Shown: positions 37,486 through 46,433, counted from the stretch's first letter. The stretch is 64,000 bases of DNA from Caulobacteraceae bacterium (GCA_027489335.1 JAIXZX010000010.1:186001-250000); one strand, 5' to 3'. Numbers and translations: made by a program. Notes: a model not told the origin generated them from the sequence alone.

Positions 37486-38241
37486 ATGACGGATACCCCC
37501 AACCTGCCCCTCGCCGGCCGCGTCGCCCTGGTCACCGGCGCCAGCCGTGGCATCGGCCGGGAGTGCGCCATCGCCCTGGCCCAGGCCGGGGCCCATGTCA
37601 TTGGCGTGGCCCGCACCCAAGGGGGCCTTGAAGTTCTGGACGACAAGATCCGCGCGGTGTCCGGCCAGGCCGCCACCCTGGTTCCCATGGACCTGGCGCA
37701 GGGCGACGGGATCGACCAGCTGGGGCTGGCCATCCATGAGCGTCATGGCAAGCTGGACATCCTGGTCCACGCCGCAGCCGTCCTGGCGGGCTTAAGCCCG
37801 ATCTCCCACATTGATCCGCCGGCCTGGGACAAGACCGTCGCCATCAATCTCACCGCCACCTACCGCCTGCTGCGCAGCACCGAACGGCTGCTCAAGGCCG
37901 CGCCAGCCGGCCGCGCGCTGATCTTCACCAGCGGCAGGGTGGCCCGGCCCAAGGCCTTCTGGGGCGCCTACGGGGCCACCAAGGCGGCCACCGACCACCT
38001 GGTGCGCACCTGGGCTGACGAACTGGAGAATACGAGCGTGCGCGCGGCCCTGATCGATCCTGGCGCCATGCGCACCAAGATGCGGGCCGAGGCCATGCCG
38101 GGCGAGGATCCCGACGCCCTGCCCGACCCGGCCGAGATCGGACCGATGATTGTGGAGCTGGCGGGCGCAGACCTTGGTCAGCCCGACGCCCCGATCAGCT
38201 TTTCCGCGTGGAAGGCTTCGAAGGCGTCTTCCGGCCACTGA
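37486..38241 (+). CDS. Short-chain dehydrogenase/reductase
   Basis: 251-residue classical SDR: TGASRGIGRECA nucleotide loop, AAAVLAG in place of NAG, catalytic Ser in FTSGRVARPK and YGATK (Tyr-x-x-x-Lys). It resembles the YciK/YciK-like oxidoreductases (MDLAQGDGIDQLG, LLRSTERLLKAAPAGRALIF). Nine bases follow the transporter stop, so it ends the radA-to-SDR operon. Its last 47 bases overlap the 3' end of the convergent der gene. Confidence 0.85.
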   Translation: MTDTPNLPLAGRVALVTGASRGIGRECAIALAQAGAHVIGVARTQGGLEVLDDKIRAVSGQAATLVPMDLAQGDGIDQLGLAIHERHGKLDILVHAAAVLAGLSPISHIDPPAWDKTVAINLTATYRLLRSTERLLKAAPAGRALIFTSGRVARPKAFWGAYGATKAATDHLVRTWADELENTSVRAALIDPGAMRTKMRAEAMPGEDPDALPDPAEIGPMIVELAGADLGQPDAPISFSAWKASKASSGH

Positions 38242-39766
38242 CGGGACGAGCGCGAGTCGGACGCGCCTTGGCGCCGCCGAACCCCGAGGACTTCGTTGGC
38301 CGCGAGGGTTTGCCCGCCTTGACCGGCTTGCCCGCCTTGGCGCCCAGAGGCTTCTTGGCGGCCGGCTTGGACGAGGCCGCCTTGGGCTTGGCCTTGCGAG
38401 GCGCCGTGCGGGACGGGCCCGGCGAGCGGGACTCGCCCTCGGCATAGGGGTTGGCCCCGGATTTCACGGTCAGCCGTACCGGAACGCCAGGCAGGTCGAA
38501 GCTCTCGCGGATCGAGTGGATCAGGTAGCGGCGATAGCTGTCGGGCAAGGTGCTGGCCCGGCTGGCGAACAGCACGAAGGTCGGCGGCCGGGCCTTGGTC
38601 TGGGTGATGTATTTGGGGCGGACCCGGCGACCGTTCACCGCCGGCGGCGGGTGGCGCTGAACGGCCATGGCCAGCCAGTCGTTCAGGTCGCGGGTCTTGA
38701 CCTTGGTCGACCAGTCGTCGTGAGCCTTGAAGACCGCAGGCATCAGCCGATCCAGATTGCGACCGGTCTCTGCAGACAGCGCGATCATCGGCGCGCCGCG
38801 CACCTGAGGCAGCTTGCGGGAAACCTCTTCCTCCAGCTCCTTCAGGCGGATCTGGGGGTCCTCCACCAGATCCCACTTGGCCAGGACGAAGACCAGGGCC
38901 CGGCCCTCCCGCTCGACCAGGTCGGCGATCTGCAGGTCCTGAATCTCCAGGGGATGGGTCGCATCCATGACCAGCAGGACCACCTCGGCGAAGGTGATGG
39001 CGCGAATGGTGTCCTGGGTCGAGAGACGTTCGAGCTTCTCCTGGACCTTGGCCTTGCGACGCAGGCCGGCGGTGTCCACCAGGCGGATGGCCCGGTCATC
39101 CCAGGTCCAGTCGACGGGAATCGAGTCGCGGGTGATGCCCGCCTCAGGGCCGGTCAGCAGCCGGTCCTCGCCGATCAGTTGGTTGACCAGGGTCGACTTG
39201 CCTGCATTGGGCCGCCCGACAATGGCCAGCTGCACCGGCTTGATGCTCCCATCGTCCTCGTCCTCGCCGGCTTCGGGGAACAGGCGAACGACCTCGGCAT
39301 AGAGATCAGCCATGCCCTCGCCATGCTCGGCCGAGACAGGGATCGGCTCGCCGAATCCCAGGCGGAAGGCGTCGAGGGTGCCGTCATCGCCCTGGCGCCC
39401 CTCGGCCTTGTTGGCCAGGAGGATCACCGGCTTGCTCGACTTACGCAGCAGTTCGCCGAACACCTCGTCCATCGGAGCCACCCCCTCGCGGGAGTCCATG
39501 ACGAAGAGGATCAGATCGGCTTCCTCGACGGCGAGCTCGGTCTGCTGGCGCATCCGCGCCTCCAGGCTCTCGTCGGTGACGTCTTCGAAGCCGGCCGTGT
39601 CGATCAGCTCGAGGTCGACATCGCCCAGGCGACCCGAGGCGAACTTGCGGTCCCGGGTGACGCCGGGCAGGTCATCGACGATGGCGAGCTTCCGTCCGGC
39701 CAGCCGGTTGAAGAGCGTGGACTTGCCCACATTCGGACGGCCGACGATGGCGATTTTGAGCGGCAT
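38195..39766 (-). CDS. der: Ribosome biogenesis GTPase Der (EngA)
   Basis: Tandem-GTPase protein for 50S assembly. 523 residues: G domain 1 with GRPNVGKST (about 8-16), DLPGVT and NKAE; G domain 2 with GRPNAGKST, DTAGLR, and WDL replacing the canonical NKxD surroundings (LAKWDLV); KH-like domain with RLTVKSG-NPYA. The C-terminal 75 residues are a Lys/Ala/Pro/Arg-rich basic tail (KPKAASSKPAAKKP...), longer than in E. coli, plausibly rRNA-binding. Linked downstream of bamB and a YfgM-like gene as in E. coli. Confidence 0.95.
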   Translation of the reverse strand: MPLKIAIVGRPNVGKSTLFNRLAGRKLAIVDDLPGVTRDRKFASGRLGDVDLELIDTAGFEDVTDESLEARMRQQTELAVEEADLILFVMDSREGVAPMDEVFGELLRKSSKPVILLANKAEGRQGDDGTLDAFRLGFGEPIPVSAEHGEGMADLYAEVVRLFPEAGEDEDDGSIKPVQLAIVGRPNAGKSTLVNQLIGEDRLLTGPEAGITRDSIPVDWTWDDRAIRLVDTAGLRRKAKVQEKLERLSTQDTIRAITFAEVVLLVMDATHPLEIQDLQIADLVEREGRALVFVLAKWDLVEDPQIRLKELEEEVSRKLPQVRGAPMIALSAETGRNLDRLMPAVFKAHDDWSTKVKTRDLNDWLAMAVQRHPPPAVNGRRVRPKYITQTKARPPTFVLFASRASTLPDSYRRYLIHSIRESFDLPGVPVRLTVKSGANPYAEGESRSPGPSRTAPRKAKPKAASSKPAAKKPLGAKAGKPVKAGKPSRPTKSSGFGGAKARPTRARPVSGRKTPSKPSTRKS

Positions 39767-39795
39767 AGGCGCCCCCTGGCGCGCTGGAACAGAAG

Positions 39796-39897
39796 CTGGT
39801 CTCCATAGACCAGATTCCGCTCAAATAGTGCTAATCCGCGCCGCAGGCGCGGTTGAATGACAGAGAAACGTCAGAGCCGAGCCGGCGCGCCGGCTCG
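39796..39897. repeat. Three perfect inverted repeats in the bamB-der gap
   Basis: Within the 137-bp gap: a 7-bp stem with 4-nt loop (39796-39802 with 39807-39813), a 7-bp stem with 3-nt loop (39836-39842 with 39846-39852) and a 20-bp perfect palindrome (39878-39897) of C/G composition. On the minus strand the two outer-GC hairpins follow the bamB stop and may end or stabilise its mRNA, while the third falls about 30 to 50 nt before the der ATG, probably in its leader. None has a real T tract. Confidence 0.6.
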
Positions 39898-39903
39898 CGC
39901 CCA

Positions 39904-41289
39904 CTAACGCAGGGCGATCACCTGAGCGTCGTCGGTGACCACATAGACCATCCCATCGACGGCGATCGGCTCCATGAGGACGCTCGAGCCGAGGTTCATC
40001 TTGCGGTCCACCGCGCCGGTCTTGGGATCAAGCACCGCCAGCTCGCCGGTTGAAGAGGCGACGATCAGCTTGTTGGAGGCCAGCAGCGGCCCCGTCCACA
40101 GGGGCTTGGCGCCCGGACGGCCGCCAACGCCCAGCACGCCGCCAACCTTCTTGGGCGTCACGCCTTCATTCAGGTCCCGGATCCAATAGACCTGGCCGCT
40201 TTCCCGGGAGACGCAGATCACCTCTCCGGACTTGGAGACCACATAGACAACATCCCCGGCTGGCCAGGGCGTGGTGGTGGAGGTCACAGGCAGGGTCCAG
40301 CGCGGGGCGCCGGTGCGCAGATCGATGGCGGCGAAAGCGCCCGCATGGCTGACGGCGTAGACGTCGCCGCGATAGATCACCGGACGGCCCGCAATGTCGC
40401 GAATCTCGGACAGGGCGTTGGTGCGGCTCCCCCGCGACAGGCCCTCGTTCCAGAGGTCATTGCCGTTGCCGCTGCGCAGCGCCACCAGCTCGCCGGAGCT
40501 GAAGGCGGCGACCACGGTGTCGCCCGACACCGCCGGGGTCGAGGCGCCCAGGATCCGGGCGGGCTCGCTCAGGGCCTGATAGGTCCAGCTGGGCGCGCCC
40601 GTGGCGGTTTCAAAGGTCAGAAGGGTGTTGTCGATGGCCACCGCCATCACGCGGCCGGCTGTCACGGTGGGCGCGGCATGGATCGGCTGTTCGGTCTCCC
40701 GACGCCATTCCGAGGCGCCGGTGGCGGCGTCCAGACGCGCGACGAAGCGATAGCCGGAGGTGACGTAGAGCTTGCCGCCGGCATAGGCCACGCCGCCCCC
40801 GAAGCCTTCGCGTTCGTCACGGCGTGAGGGCTTCAGATCGGCGCTCCACACCGTCCGGCCGGTCTTGAGATCGATGGCCGAGACCTGGGCGGAGCCGTCC
40901 ATCACATAGAGCCGCCCATCAGCGGCCACGGGCGGGGCGGTGACATGATGACCACGGCCCGAACCTTCGCCGAAGTTCCGGCGCCAAGCGATGTCGAAGG
41001 CGACCGGCGCCTCGATATGCTCGGAGGCCTGCTCCGGAACGCCGCCAGGCAGCGGCCAGTCCGAACGGGCATAGGGCGTCGGCAGGAAGAAGTCGGCGCC
41101 CGTCAGGGTGTCTGACGGCTCGATCGTATCGTTGAAGGCGATGACCGAAATCCGCTCGCCCTCGCTGGCGATCTCCTGAGGACCATCATCCCGATCAAAG
41201 GGGTTGAGGCGATTGACGGTCGAACAGCCGGAGATCGCGACGGCGCTGGCCAGCAGGACGGCGACCATCGAAGGGCGGGACAGGATCAT
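39904..41289 (-). CDS. bamB: Outer-membrane assembly lipoprotein BamB
   Basis: Lipoprotein subunit of the BAM complex. 461 residues: signal with lipobox AISGC (Cys22), then an eight-bladed PQQ-like beta-propeller shown by repeated G-x-L-Y/V-x-x-x-G-x-A-L/I-D-x-x-T-G motifs (for example DGRLYVMDGSAQVSAIDLKTGRTVW, VYVVSKSGEVICVSRESGQVYW). It overlaps the upstream TPR gene by 4 nt (ATGA), matching the yfgM-bamB-der cluster of E. coli. Confidence 0.93.
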   Translation of the reverse strand: MILSRPSMVAVLLASAVAISGCSTVNRLNPFDRDDGPQEIASEGERISVIAFNDTIEPSDTLTGADFFLPTPYARSDWPLPGGVPEQASEHIEAPVAFDIAWRRNFGEGSGRGHHVTAPPVAADGRLYVMDGSAQVSAIDLKTGRTVWSADLKPSRRDEREGFGGGVAYAGGKLYVTSGYRFVARLDAATGASEWRRETEQPIHAAPTVTAGRVMAVAIDNTLLTFETATGAPSWTYQALSEPARILGASTPAVSGDTVVAAFSSGELVALRSGNGNDLWNEGLSRGSRTNALSEIRDIAGRPVIYRGDVYAVSHAGAFAAIDLRTGAPRWTLPVTSTTTPWPAGDVVYVVSKSGEVICVSRESGQVYWIRDLNEGVTPKKVGGVLGVGGRPGAKPLWTGPLLASNKLIVASSTGELAVLDPKTGAVDRKMNLGSSVLMEPIAVDGMVYVVTDDAQVIALR

Positions 41290-42041
41290 TGCGAAGCAGA
41301 ACCTTGCTGCTGCGGCGCCTCGGGGGCGGCCGCATCGTCGGAAGCGGGCTCAGGGAGCGCGAGCGAAGCCTTGACAGCTTCAGGCAGCGCCCCGGCGGTC
41401 CCGGAGTCGATCATCGCCCGGGCGGCCTGGGCCCGCTGGCGGGCCAATTCCGAAACCCCCGGCATCAGGGCGAGAACGCCGAAATCGGCACGGGCCTCAT
41501 CCATCTCGCCCCCCATGAGCTTGGCGAAGGCCAGGGCCTCGAGAGCCAGGGCGCGATAGGGACGCCCGTCCTCGGTCAGCGGCTCCAGCCGGGTCTTCAA
41601 CTCGGACAGGGGAGCGGTATCGAGCAGGGCGAAGGCGGATTTGAGGCGGGCGGCGTCGGCCAGGATCGGGTCAGGGGCCTTATCGGCCGCCTCATCGAAC
41701 AGCTTCACAGCCGCATCGATGTCCCCGTCGTTCACCCGCAGCCCCGCCTGCTGCATCAGGGCCAGGGCGGCATAGCCGTCCGGTCCCTCGGCGGCCACTT
41801 CGGCGAAGCGCTGCTCGGCCTTGTTCATGTCGCCGGCGCCAAAGGCTTCAACGCCTTCGGCATAGGCCTCGGAGGCCTCGGCCATGGACCGGGTCTGAAG
41901 GGCGTTCCAGCCCCACACCCCCAGGACGATGATCAGCACCAGGGCGAGCCCACCCAGCACCCACGGAAGGGCGCGCAGGGCGAGCGTCTTGTAGCGGTCG
42001 GCGCGGAGTTGCTCCTCGACCTCTTCAAAAACGTCAGTCAC
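41286..42041 (-). CDS. YfgM-like inner-membrane TPR protein
   Basis: 251 residues: a short cytoplasmic N terminus (MTDVFEEVEEQLRADRYKT), one membrane helix about 25-45 (WVLGGLALVLIIVLGVWGW), and a periplasmic TPR region with ALQTRSMAEASEAYAEGVEAF, ALALMQQAGLRVNDGDIDAAVKLFDEAA and similar helices, ending in an acidic Ala/Pro tail. This fits the YfgM (AncM) family found upstream of bamB, which helps periplasmic chaperone networks. Sequence similarity in the TPRs is loose, so position is the stronger argument. Confidence 0.8.
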   Translation of the reverse strand: MTDVFEEVEEQLRADRYKTLALRALPWVLGGLALVLIIVLGVWGWNALQTRSMAEASEAYAEGVEAFGAGDMNKAEQRFAEVAAEGPDGYAALALMQQAGLRVNDGDIDAAVKLFDEAADKAPDPILADAARLKSAFALLDTAPLSELKTRLEPLTEDGRPYRALALEALAFAKLMGGEMDEARADFGVLALMPGVSELARQRAQAARAMIDSGTAGALPEAVKASLALPEPASDDAAAPEAPQQQGSASQ

Positions 42042-42154
42042 GAATTGGAAACCCCGCGCTCAGGCGACGAAATCAGAGGCGGCGAACCTATAGTGCAAGC
42101 GGTCGCGCCGCAACGCCGCCCGGCCGCTGCGACGCATTAGGCCCGATGCAGCCG

Positions 42155-42958
42155 CTAACCCGCCTTGGGAAAATAGATTTCCGCCGGTCCAGGGAAGCGC
42201 CGCGCCTGCACATCATCGGCGTAGGTCTGCACCGCGCCCAGGATCTCCCCCCGCAGGTCGGCATAGCGACGGACAAACTTTGGTGTCCAGTCGAAGAGGC
42301 CGAGCATGTCGTCGGTGACGAGGATCTGCCCGTCGCACCCGGCCGAGGCCCCGATGCCGATGGTGGGCACGTCCACCGCCTGGGTGATTTCCCGAGCCAG
42401 CCCCTCGGCCACGCCCTCGACCACCAGGGCGAAGGCGCCGGCCGCAGCGGTGGCGCGCGCCTCATCGAGGATCTTCGCCCGCTCGGCCTCGCCACGGCCC
42501 TTGGCTCGGAACCCCCCATCCACCAGCACCGCCTGGGGCCGGAGGCCCACATGACCCATGACCGGAACGCCGCGCTTGACGAGATAGTCGATGGTTTCAG
42601 CGACCGTGGGGCCGGACTCTACTTTCACCGCCTGGGCCCCGGTCTCCTTCATCAGGCGCGCAGCATTGGCATAGGCCTGCTCGGCCGAGCCCTCGTACGA
42701 GCCGAAGGGCATGTCGACGACCACCATGGCCTTGCGGGAGCCGCGCATCACCGCCTGGCCGTGCAGGATCATCATGTCCAGGGTGACCCCCACTGTATTG
42801 GGCAGGCCGTGGATCACCATGCCGACCGAGTCGCCCACCAGCAGCAGATCGCAGGCCTCATCCAGCAATTCGGCCATGGGGGCGGTGTAGGCGGTCAGGC
42901 AGACGATCGGCGTCTTGCCCTTTCGTCCGGTGATGTCGGGCGCCGCGAGGCGTCGCAC
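42155..42958 (-). CDS. panB: Ketopantoate hydroxymethyltransferase
   Basis: Transfers a one-carbon unit from methylene-THF to 2-ketoisovalerate in pantothenate (CoA) synthesis. 267 residues with [57 protein letters not shown] and [14 protein letters not shown]. The start is a GTG 27 bp from the upstream stop, with AGGAG close to it. No panC is next to it. Firm assignment. Confidence 0.94.
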   Translation of the reverse strand: MRRLAAPDITGRKGKTPIVCLTAYTAPMAELLDEACDLLLVGDSVGMVIHGLPNTVGVTLDMMILHGQAVMRGSRKAMVVVDMPFGSYEGSAEQAYANAARLMKETGAQAVKVESGPTVAETIDYLVKRGVPVMGHVGLRPQAVLVDGGFRAKGRGEAERAKILDEARATAAAGAFALVVEGVAEGLAREITQAVDVPTIGIGASAGCDGQILVTDDMLGLFDWTPKFVRRYADLRGEILGAVQTYADDVQARRFPGPAEIYFPKAG

Positions 42959-42984
42959 CGTCTCCTGGCGTTGGGCGGACAGGG

Positions 42985-43371
42985 TCAGATCTCCTCAATG
43001 ATACGGGTCAGGACGAGCCCCATGGCGACGACGGCGAGGCCAGCCACCAGCCAGATGGCCTCGATCCCGGCCGGGCCGTTCAACAGCCATTCGGCCTGGG
43101 GCGCCAGCTGGCGCACGCCGCTGGTCAGCACCCGCGCCGATTCGCTGGACGCAGCCTCGGCCCTGGAGAACAGATTAGACATGATCAGCTGGCTGGCGCC
43201 AATGACGCCGCCGACCAGGCCGGCCGCGCCGATCAGCACCCGCCGGGCGGCCCATCCACGGTCCAGCCGGCGCTGCACCCGCTCGGCGAAGAGGTCGGCG
43301 TCGGCAGACTCCGGCGCGCGGGCGAACAGGCGCTCGATGGTGCGTTCAACCTCCATCTCAGCCATTGCCAC
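42985..43371 (-). CDS. Two-helix membrane protein coupled to the ECF sigma gene (candidate anti-sigma)
   Basis: About 126-128 residues. The N-terminal half is soluble, charged and helical ([33 protein letters not shown]); two hydrophobic helices follow, near 50-72 ([20 protein letters not shown]) and 103-123 ([17 protein letters not shown]). The start overlaps the sigma-factor stop: GTG 43371 has a GGAGG SD at 6 nt; ATG 43365 is an alternative. There is no HxxxCxxC zinc motif. Its position and topology suggest a membrane anti-sigma factor or signal relay, an inference without homology support. Confidence 0.65.
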   Translation of the reverse strand: MAMAEMEVERTIERLFARAPESADADLFAERVQRRLDRGWAARRVLIGAAGLVGGVIGASQLIMSNLFSRAEAASSESARVLTSGVRQLAPQAEWLLNGPAGIEAIWLVAGLAVVAMGLVLTRIIEEI

Positions 43372-43936
43372 GCCGTCCCTCCATCGCCTCGCCCTCAGGC
43401 GCCAGTCGGGCCTTGAGCTTATCCAGACCACGTTTGACATGGGATTTGACCGTTCCAAGCGGCAGGTTCAAGGCCTCCGCCGCCTCGACGTGCGACAGCC
43501 CGGCCCCGTAGCACAGGCTGACGCACAGCCTTTCAGCTTCGCCCAGCCCCTTCAGCGCCTCGTCGAGGTCCATACGCCGGCCAGGGTCAGCGGGCTCAGC
43601 CGCCTCCTGCAGGTCGACCGCCTCAAGGCGCGCCCGCAACTGCTTGTCCTTCTGAACCCGGCGCATGCAGGCGCGTGCGGCGATTTTCTTGACCCAGCCT
43701 CCGAAGGCCCCCTCCCCGCGGAACTCGGCGATGGACTCAAAGGCCGCGATAAAGGCGTCCTGGGCCAGATCGTCGGCTTCCGCCGCGCTCATCCCCATCC
43801 GCCGCAGCAGCGCCCGAACGGCCGAGCCATGCCGGCGGACAAGTTCGCCAAAAGCCTGGCGGTCGCCGGATGCGGCCAGGCTGGCCAGCTCGACGTCATG
43901 CAGACTGGAAAGTCGGTGTCGTTCGGCCCGCGACAT
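43358..43936 (-). CDS. ECF-type RNA polymerase sigma factor
   Basis: 192 residues: sigma-2 region with RRHGSAVRALLRRMGMSAAEADDLAQDAFIAAFESIAEF and FGGWVKKIAARACMRR, a linker, and sigma-4 with LSHVEAAEALNLPLGTVKSHVKRGLDKLKARL (helix-turn-helix). Regions 1 and 3 are absent, as in group 4 sigmas. Cotranscribed with the DUF6249 gene (22 bp upstream) and overlapping the candidate anti-sigma gene by 8 to 14 nt. The regulon is unknown; autoregulation is usual for the class. Confidence 0.92.
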   Translation of the reverse strand: MSRAERHRLSSLHDVELASLAASGDRQAFGELVRRHGSAVRALLRRMGMSAAEADDLAQDAFIAAFESIAEFRGEGAFGGWVKKIAARACMRRVQKDKQLRARLEAVDLQEAAEPADPGRRMDLDEALKGLGEAERLCVSLCYGAGLSHVEAAEALNLPLGTVKSHVKRGLDKLKARLAPEGEAMEGRRGNG

Positions 43937-43958
43937 GGCTGTTCCCCGCCGCGCGCGA

Positions 43959-44363
43959 TCAGGCCTTATCCCGACCGATGAAGGACATCAGGATGAAGGC
44001 GAGGCCGATGAAGCCCGGGAAGGCGGCGATGCCGAGGAAGATGTAGGTGGCGTCAGGCTCTTCAAAGCCGAGGGCGTAGCCAAAGGCCGCCAGGCCCACC
44101 GCGACCCCGACCCAGATAATGCCGGTCCGCAGGTCTCGCGCAGGCGAGGCCTTGGGCTTGATCTTCACGTCATGGGTCAGCGCCTGAATCAGCTCTGGCG
44201 GCAGTTGCTGGCCCTGTTCGTAGGCGGCCTGGATCGTCTTGTGGAGCGCAGCGCGTTCCTTGGCCTTGAGATAGCGGGGCACGACGACGATGGCGACGAT
44301 CGCGCTGAACACGATCGCGGTTGTGAAGACGCTTGAGATAATGCCGGCGATGGCGACGTCCAT
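43959..44363 (-). CDS. DUF6249-type membrane protein
   Basis: 134 residues starting at ATG 44363 (SD AGGA at 8 nt). One N-terminal helix (about 6-30, GIISSVFTTAIVFSAIVAIVVVP), a cytoplasmic middle (RYLKAKERAALHKTIQAAYEQGQQLPPELIQAL), and two C-terminal helices (about 78-95 and 105-128), the arrangement of DUF6249 proteins. The long helical segment with PPELIQAL is the recognisable part. It heads the sigma-factor operon, which suggests a role in sensing or in the response, but the function is unknown. An upstream frame to 44555 lacks an SD. Confidence 0.75.
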   Translation of the reverse strand: MDVAIAGIISSVFTTAIVFSAIVAIVVVPRYLKAKERAALHKTIQAAYEQGQQLPPELIQALTHDVKIKPKASPARDLRTGIIWVGVAVGLAAFGYALGFEEPDATYIFLGIAAFPGFIGLAFILMSFIGRDKA

Positions 44364-44829
44364 GAGAGTTTTCCTATCTAGGCGCGGTCGGGCGCTTCTG
44401 ACCCGTTCACACCATAAGAGGCGCGCGACGTCCCTGACAGATGCAAGCTGCGCCATGAAATCTTGGTCATGATTGGGGTCCGACAGGGGGCGGCGAGATG
44501 TCGGGCGGCGCCCCGCGATTGCCATGATCTGTGCGGTGAGGCTTGGCCCCCGCATAAAAAATCATCATCACCGGGGGCCTCAGGCGAATTGATCCGGGCC
44601 GATCAACCCCCGCGTTTACAGCGCCGGTTTTGTATGGTGCGCTCACCATTACTGATGGTTTTCAAAGATATTTGGTCGTTTTGATTGAATTTCCTGCGCA
44701 GAGGCCGGGTTGGCCGCAGGGGTTCGCAGGGTCGAGACGCCGTGGGGACCAGGCAGTTGATCTTGAGAGGCGGCGCTGGCGAAGTGCTTGGCGTCCAGGC
44801 CGCCGTGAACACAGTTGGGGGACGACCAT
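44364..44829. other. 466-bp divergent intergenic region with an AT-rich core
   Basis: Separates the DUF6249/sigma operon (leftward) from the M20 amidohydrolase (rightward). It contains three perfect inverted repeats between 44545 and 44649 and a stretch near 44620-44700 that is clearly richer in A and T than its surroundings. No convincing ORF, tRNA or repeat of neighbouring genes. Promoters for both directions must lie here, but I could not choose one. Confidence 0.55.
44545..44649. promoter_or_regulatory. Cluster of three perfect inverted repeats
   Basis: Arms 44545-44552 and 44572-44579 (8 bp, 19-nt A-rich spacer); arms 44589-44594 and 44601-44606 (TTGATC ... GATCAA, 6-nt spacer); arms 44634-44639 and 44644-44649 (ATGGTG ... 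CACCAT, 4-nt spacer). They are likely protein-binding sites or RNA hairpins. The middle one resembles, but does not match, the FixK/FNR box because the half-sites are too far apart. Confidence 0.45.
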
Positions 44830-46425
44830 ATGGCTGCCAGCCGCACCAGATCCTTTACCGCGATCCTGCTCGCCACCGCGCTCTATCTGCCGGGCGCAGC
44901 CGCGCAGGCGGCCGCGCCGCCAGAGATGAAGGCCGCGGCCTCGGAGGGGGTGAAGAGCCGGGCCAAGCTCGCCCAGGAGATGGTCGACTCCATCTACAGC
45001 TTCGCCGAACCCGGCTTCCAGGAGTTCCGCACGTCGGAATATGTCACCAAGATCCTTGAAGAGAACGGATTCAAGATCGAACGCGGCGTGGCGGGCATCC
45101 CCACGGCCTGGACCGCCACCTGGGGCTCTGGCGGCCCGAAGATCGGCCTGGGCAGTGATATCGACGCCCTGCTCGCCCTCTCGCAAACCCCTGGATCTCC
45201 TGAGTTGAAGCCGCAGGTCCAGGGCGCGCCCGGGCATGGGGAGGGCCACAATTCGGGCATGCCGATGATGGTCGTCGCCGCCCTGGCCGCCAAGGACATC
45301 ATGCAGGCCAACAACCTGCCCGGCACCCTGATGATCTGGCCCGGTGTGGCCGAGGAGCTGCTGGCGACGAAGGCCTTCTATGTGCGCGAGGGTCTGTTCG
45401 ATGACGTTGACGTCAACATCTTCAGCCACGTCAGCCGCGACTTCTCCACCGGCTGGGGACCTGCTGGCAACAACGGCATGGTCTCGGTGGAGTACACCTT
45501 CCGCGGCAAGACCTCCCACGCCGCCGGGGCCCCCTGGGCCGGCCGCAGCGCCCTGGACGGCGTCGAGCTGATGAACACCGCCTGGAACATGCGGCGTGAA
45601 CACCTGCCGGTCACCCAGCGGTCGCACTATGTGATCACCAATGGCGGCGGTCAGCCCAACATCGTGCCTGGGGAAGCCAGCGTCTGGTACTATTTCCGGG
45701 AGCAGAACTTCGAGACGATCCGCGGTCTGTATGAGATCGGCAACCGGATCTCCGAGGCCGCGGCCATGGCCACCGACACCCAGGTCGAACGTCGGGTTCT
45801 GGGCTATGCGGCGCCAAACTACGGCAACAAGCCCCTGGCCGAGGCCGCTTACGCCAACATCAAGGCGGTCGGCATGCCCCAGTGGAGCGAGGCCGACCAG
45901 GCCTTCGCCCGCGCGACCCAGGAAGCCAACCATCTGAAGGTCGAACCGCTGGCCACGGAAGTCGCCGAGCTGTCGACGCCGGACTCCCGCGGGATCTCCA
46001 TGGGCGGCGGCTCTGACGACATTGGCGACATCATGTGGACGGTGCCGACCATCACCATCCGCTATCCCTCAAACATCCCCAACACCATTGGCCACCATGT
46101 GACGGCCGCCATCGCCATGGCCACGCCGATCGCCCACAAGGGCGTGGTGGTGGGCGCCGAGGCGTTGGCCATGACCATTCTGGATCTGGTGACCACGCCG
46201 AGCCTGGTCGCCGAGGCCAAGGATTACTTCCAGAACGTGCAGCTAAAGGACCAGAAGTACGATCCTGTGCTCGCCGACACTGACATGCCGGGTATTCATC
46301 TGAACGAGGACATCATGGCTCGCATGCGGCCCAAGATGGAGCCGCTCTATTACGACCCCAGCAAGTACGACACCTATCTGGAACAACTTGGGATCGCCTA
46401 CCCCAATCTCCCGGCGAAGAAATAG
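44830..46425 (+). CDS. Secreted M20-family amidohydrolase/peptidase (AbgB-like)
   Basis: 531 residues from ATG 44830, with a cleavable signal peptide (FTAILLATALYLPGAAAQA|A). The M20 di-metal core is seen in GLGSDIDALLALSQTPG and the His-rich GAPGHGEGHNSGMP, plus the catalytic-Glu region GVAEELLATKAFYV and a dimerisation domain (EYTFRGKTSHAAGAPWAGRSALDGVELMN). Substrates of this branch are amides such as N-acyl or aminobenzoyl amino acids. It probably cleaves a substrate in the periplasm that is taken up by the TonB receptor at 47537. The hairpin after the gene and the convergent Lrp gene close the unit. Confidence 0.85.
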   Translation: MAASRTRSFTAILLATALYLPGAAAQAAAPPEMKAAASEGVKSRAKLAQEMVDSIYSFAEPGFQEFRTSEYVTKILEENGFKIERGVAGIPTAWTATWGSGGPKIGLGSDIDALLALSQTPGSPELKPQVQGAPGHGEGHNSGMPMMVVAALAAKDIMQANNLPGTLMIWPGVAEELLATKAFYVREGLFDDVDVNIFSHVSRDFSTGWGPAGNNGMVSVEYTFRGKTSHAAGAPWAGRSALDGVELMNTAWNMRREHLPVTQRSHYVITNGGGQPNIVPGEASVWYYFREQNFETIRGLYEIGNRISEAAAMATDTQVERRVLGYAAPNYGNKPLAEAAYANIKAVGMPQWSEADQAFARATQEANHLKVEPLATEVAELSTPDSRGISMGGGSDDIGDIMWTVPTITIRYPSNIPNTIGHHVTAAIAMATPIAHKGVVVGAEALAMTILDLVTTPSLVAEAKDYFQNVQLKDQKYDPVLADTDMPGIHLNEDIMARMRPKMEPLYYDPSKYDTYLEQLGIAYPNLPAKK

Positions 46426-46433
46426 TCCCAAGG

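Noticed and set aside
44589-44606. FixK/FNR box
   Set aside because: Half-sites TTGAT and ATCAA are 8 nt apart instead of 4, so it does not fit the known operator.
44463-44684. 73-residue ORF in the 44364-44829 gap
   Set aside because: Cys/Pro/Arg-rich, crosses the inverted repeats, no SD or hydrophobic segment.
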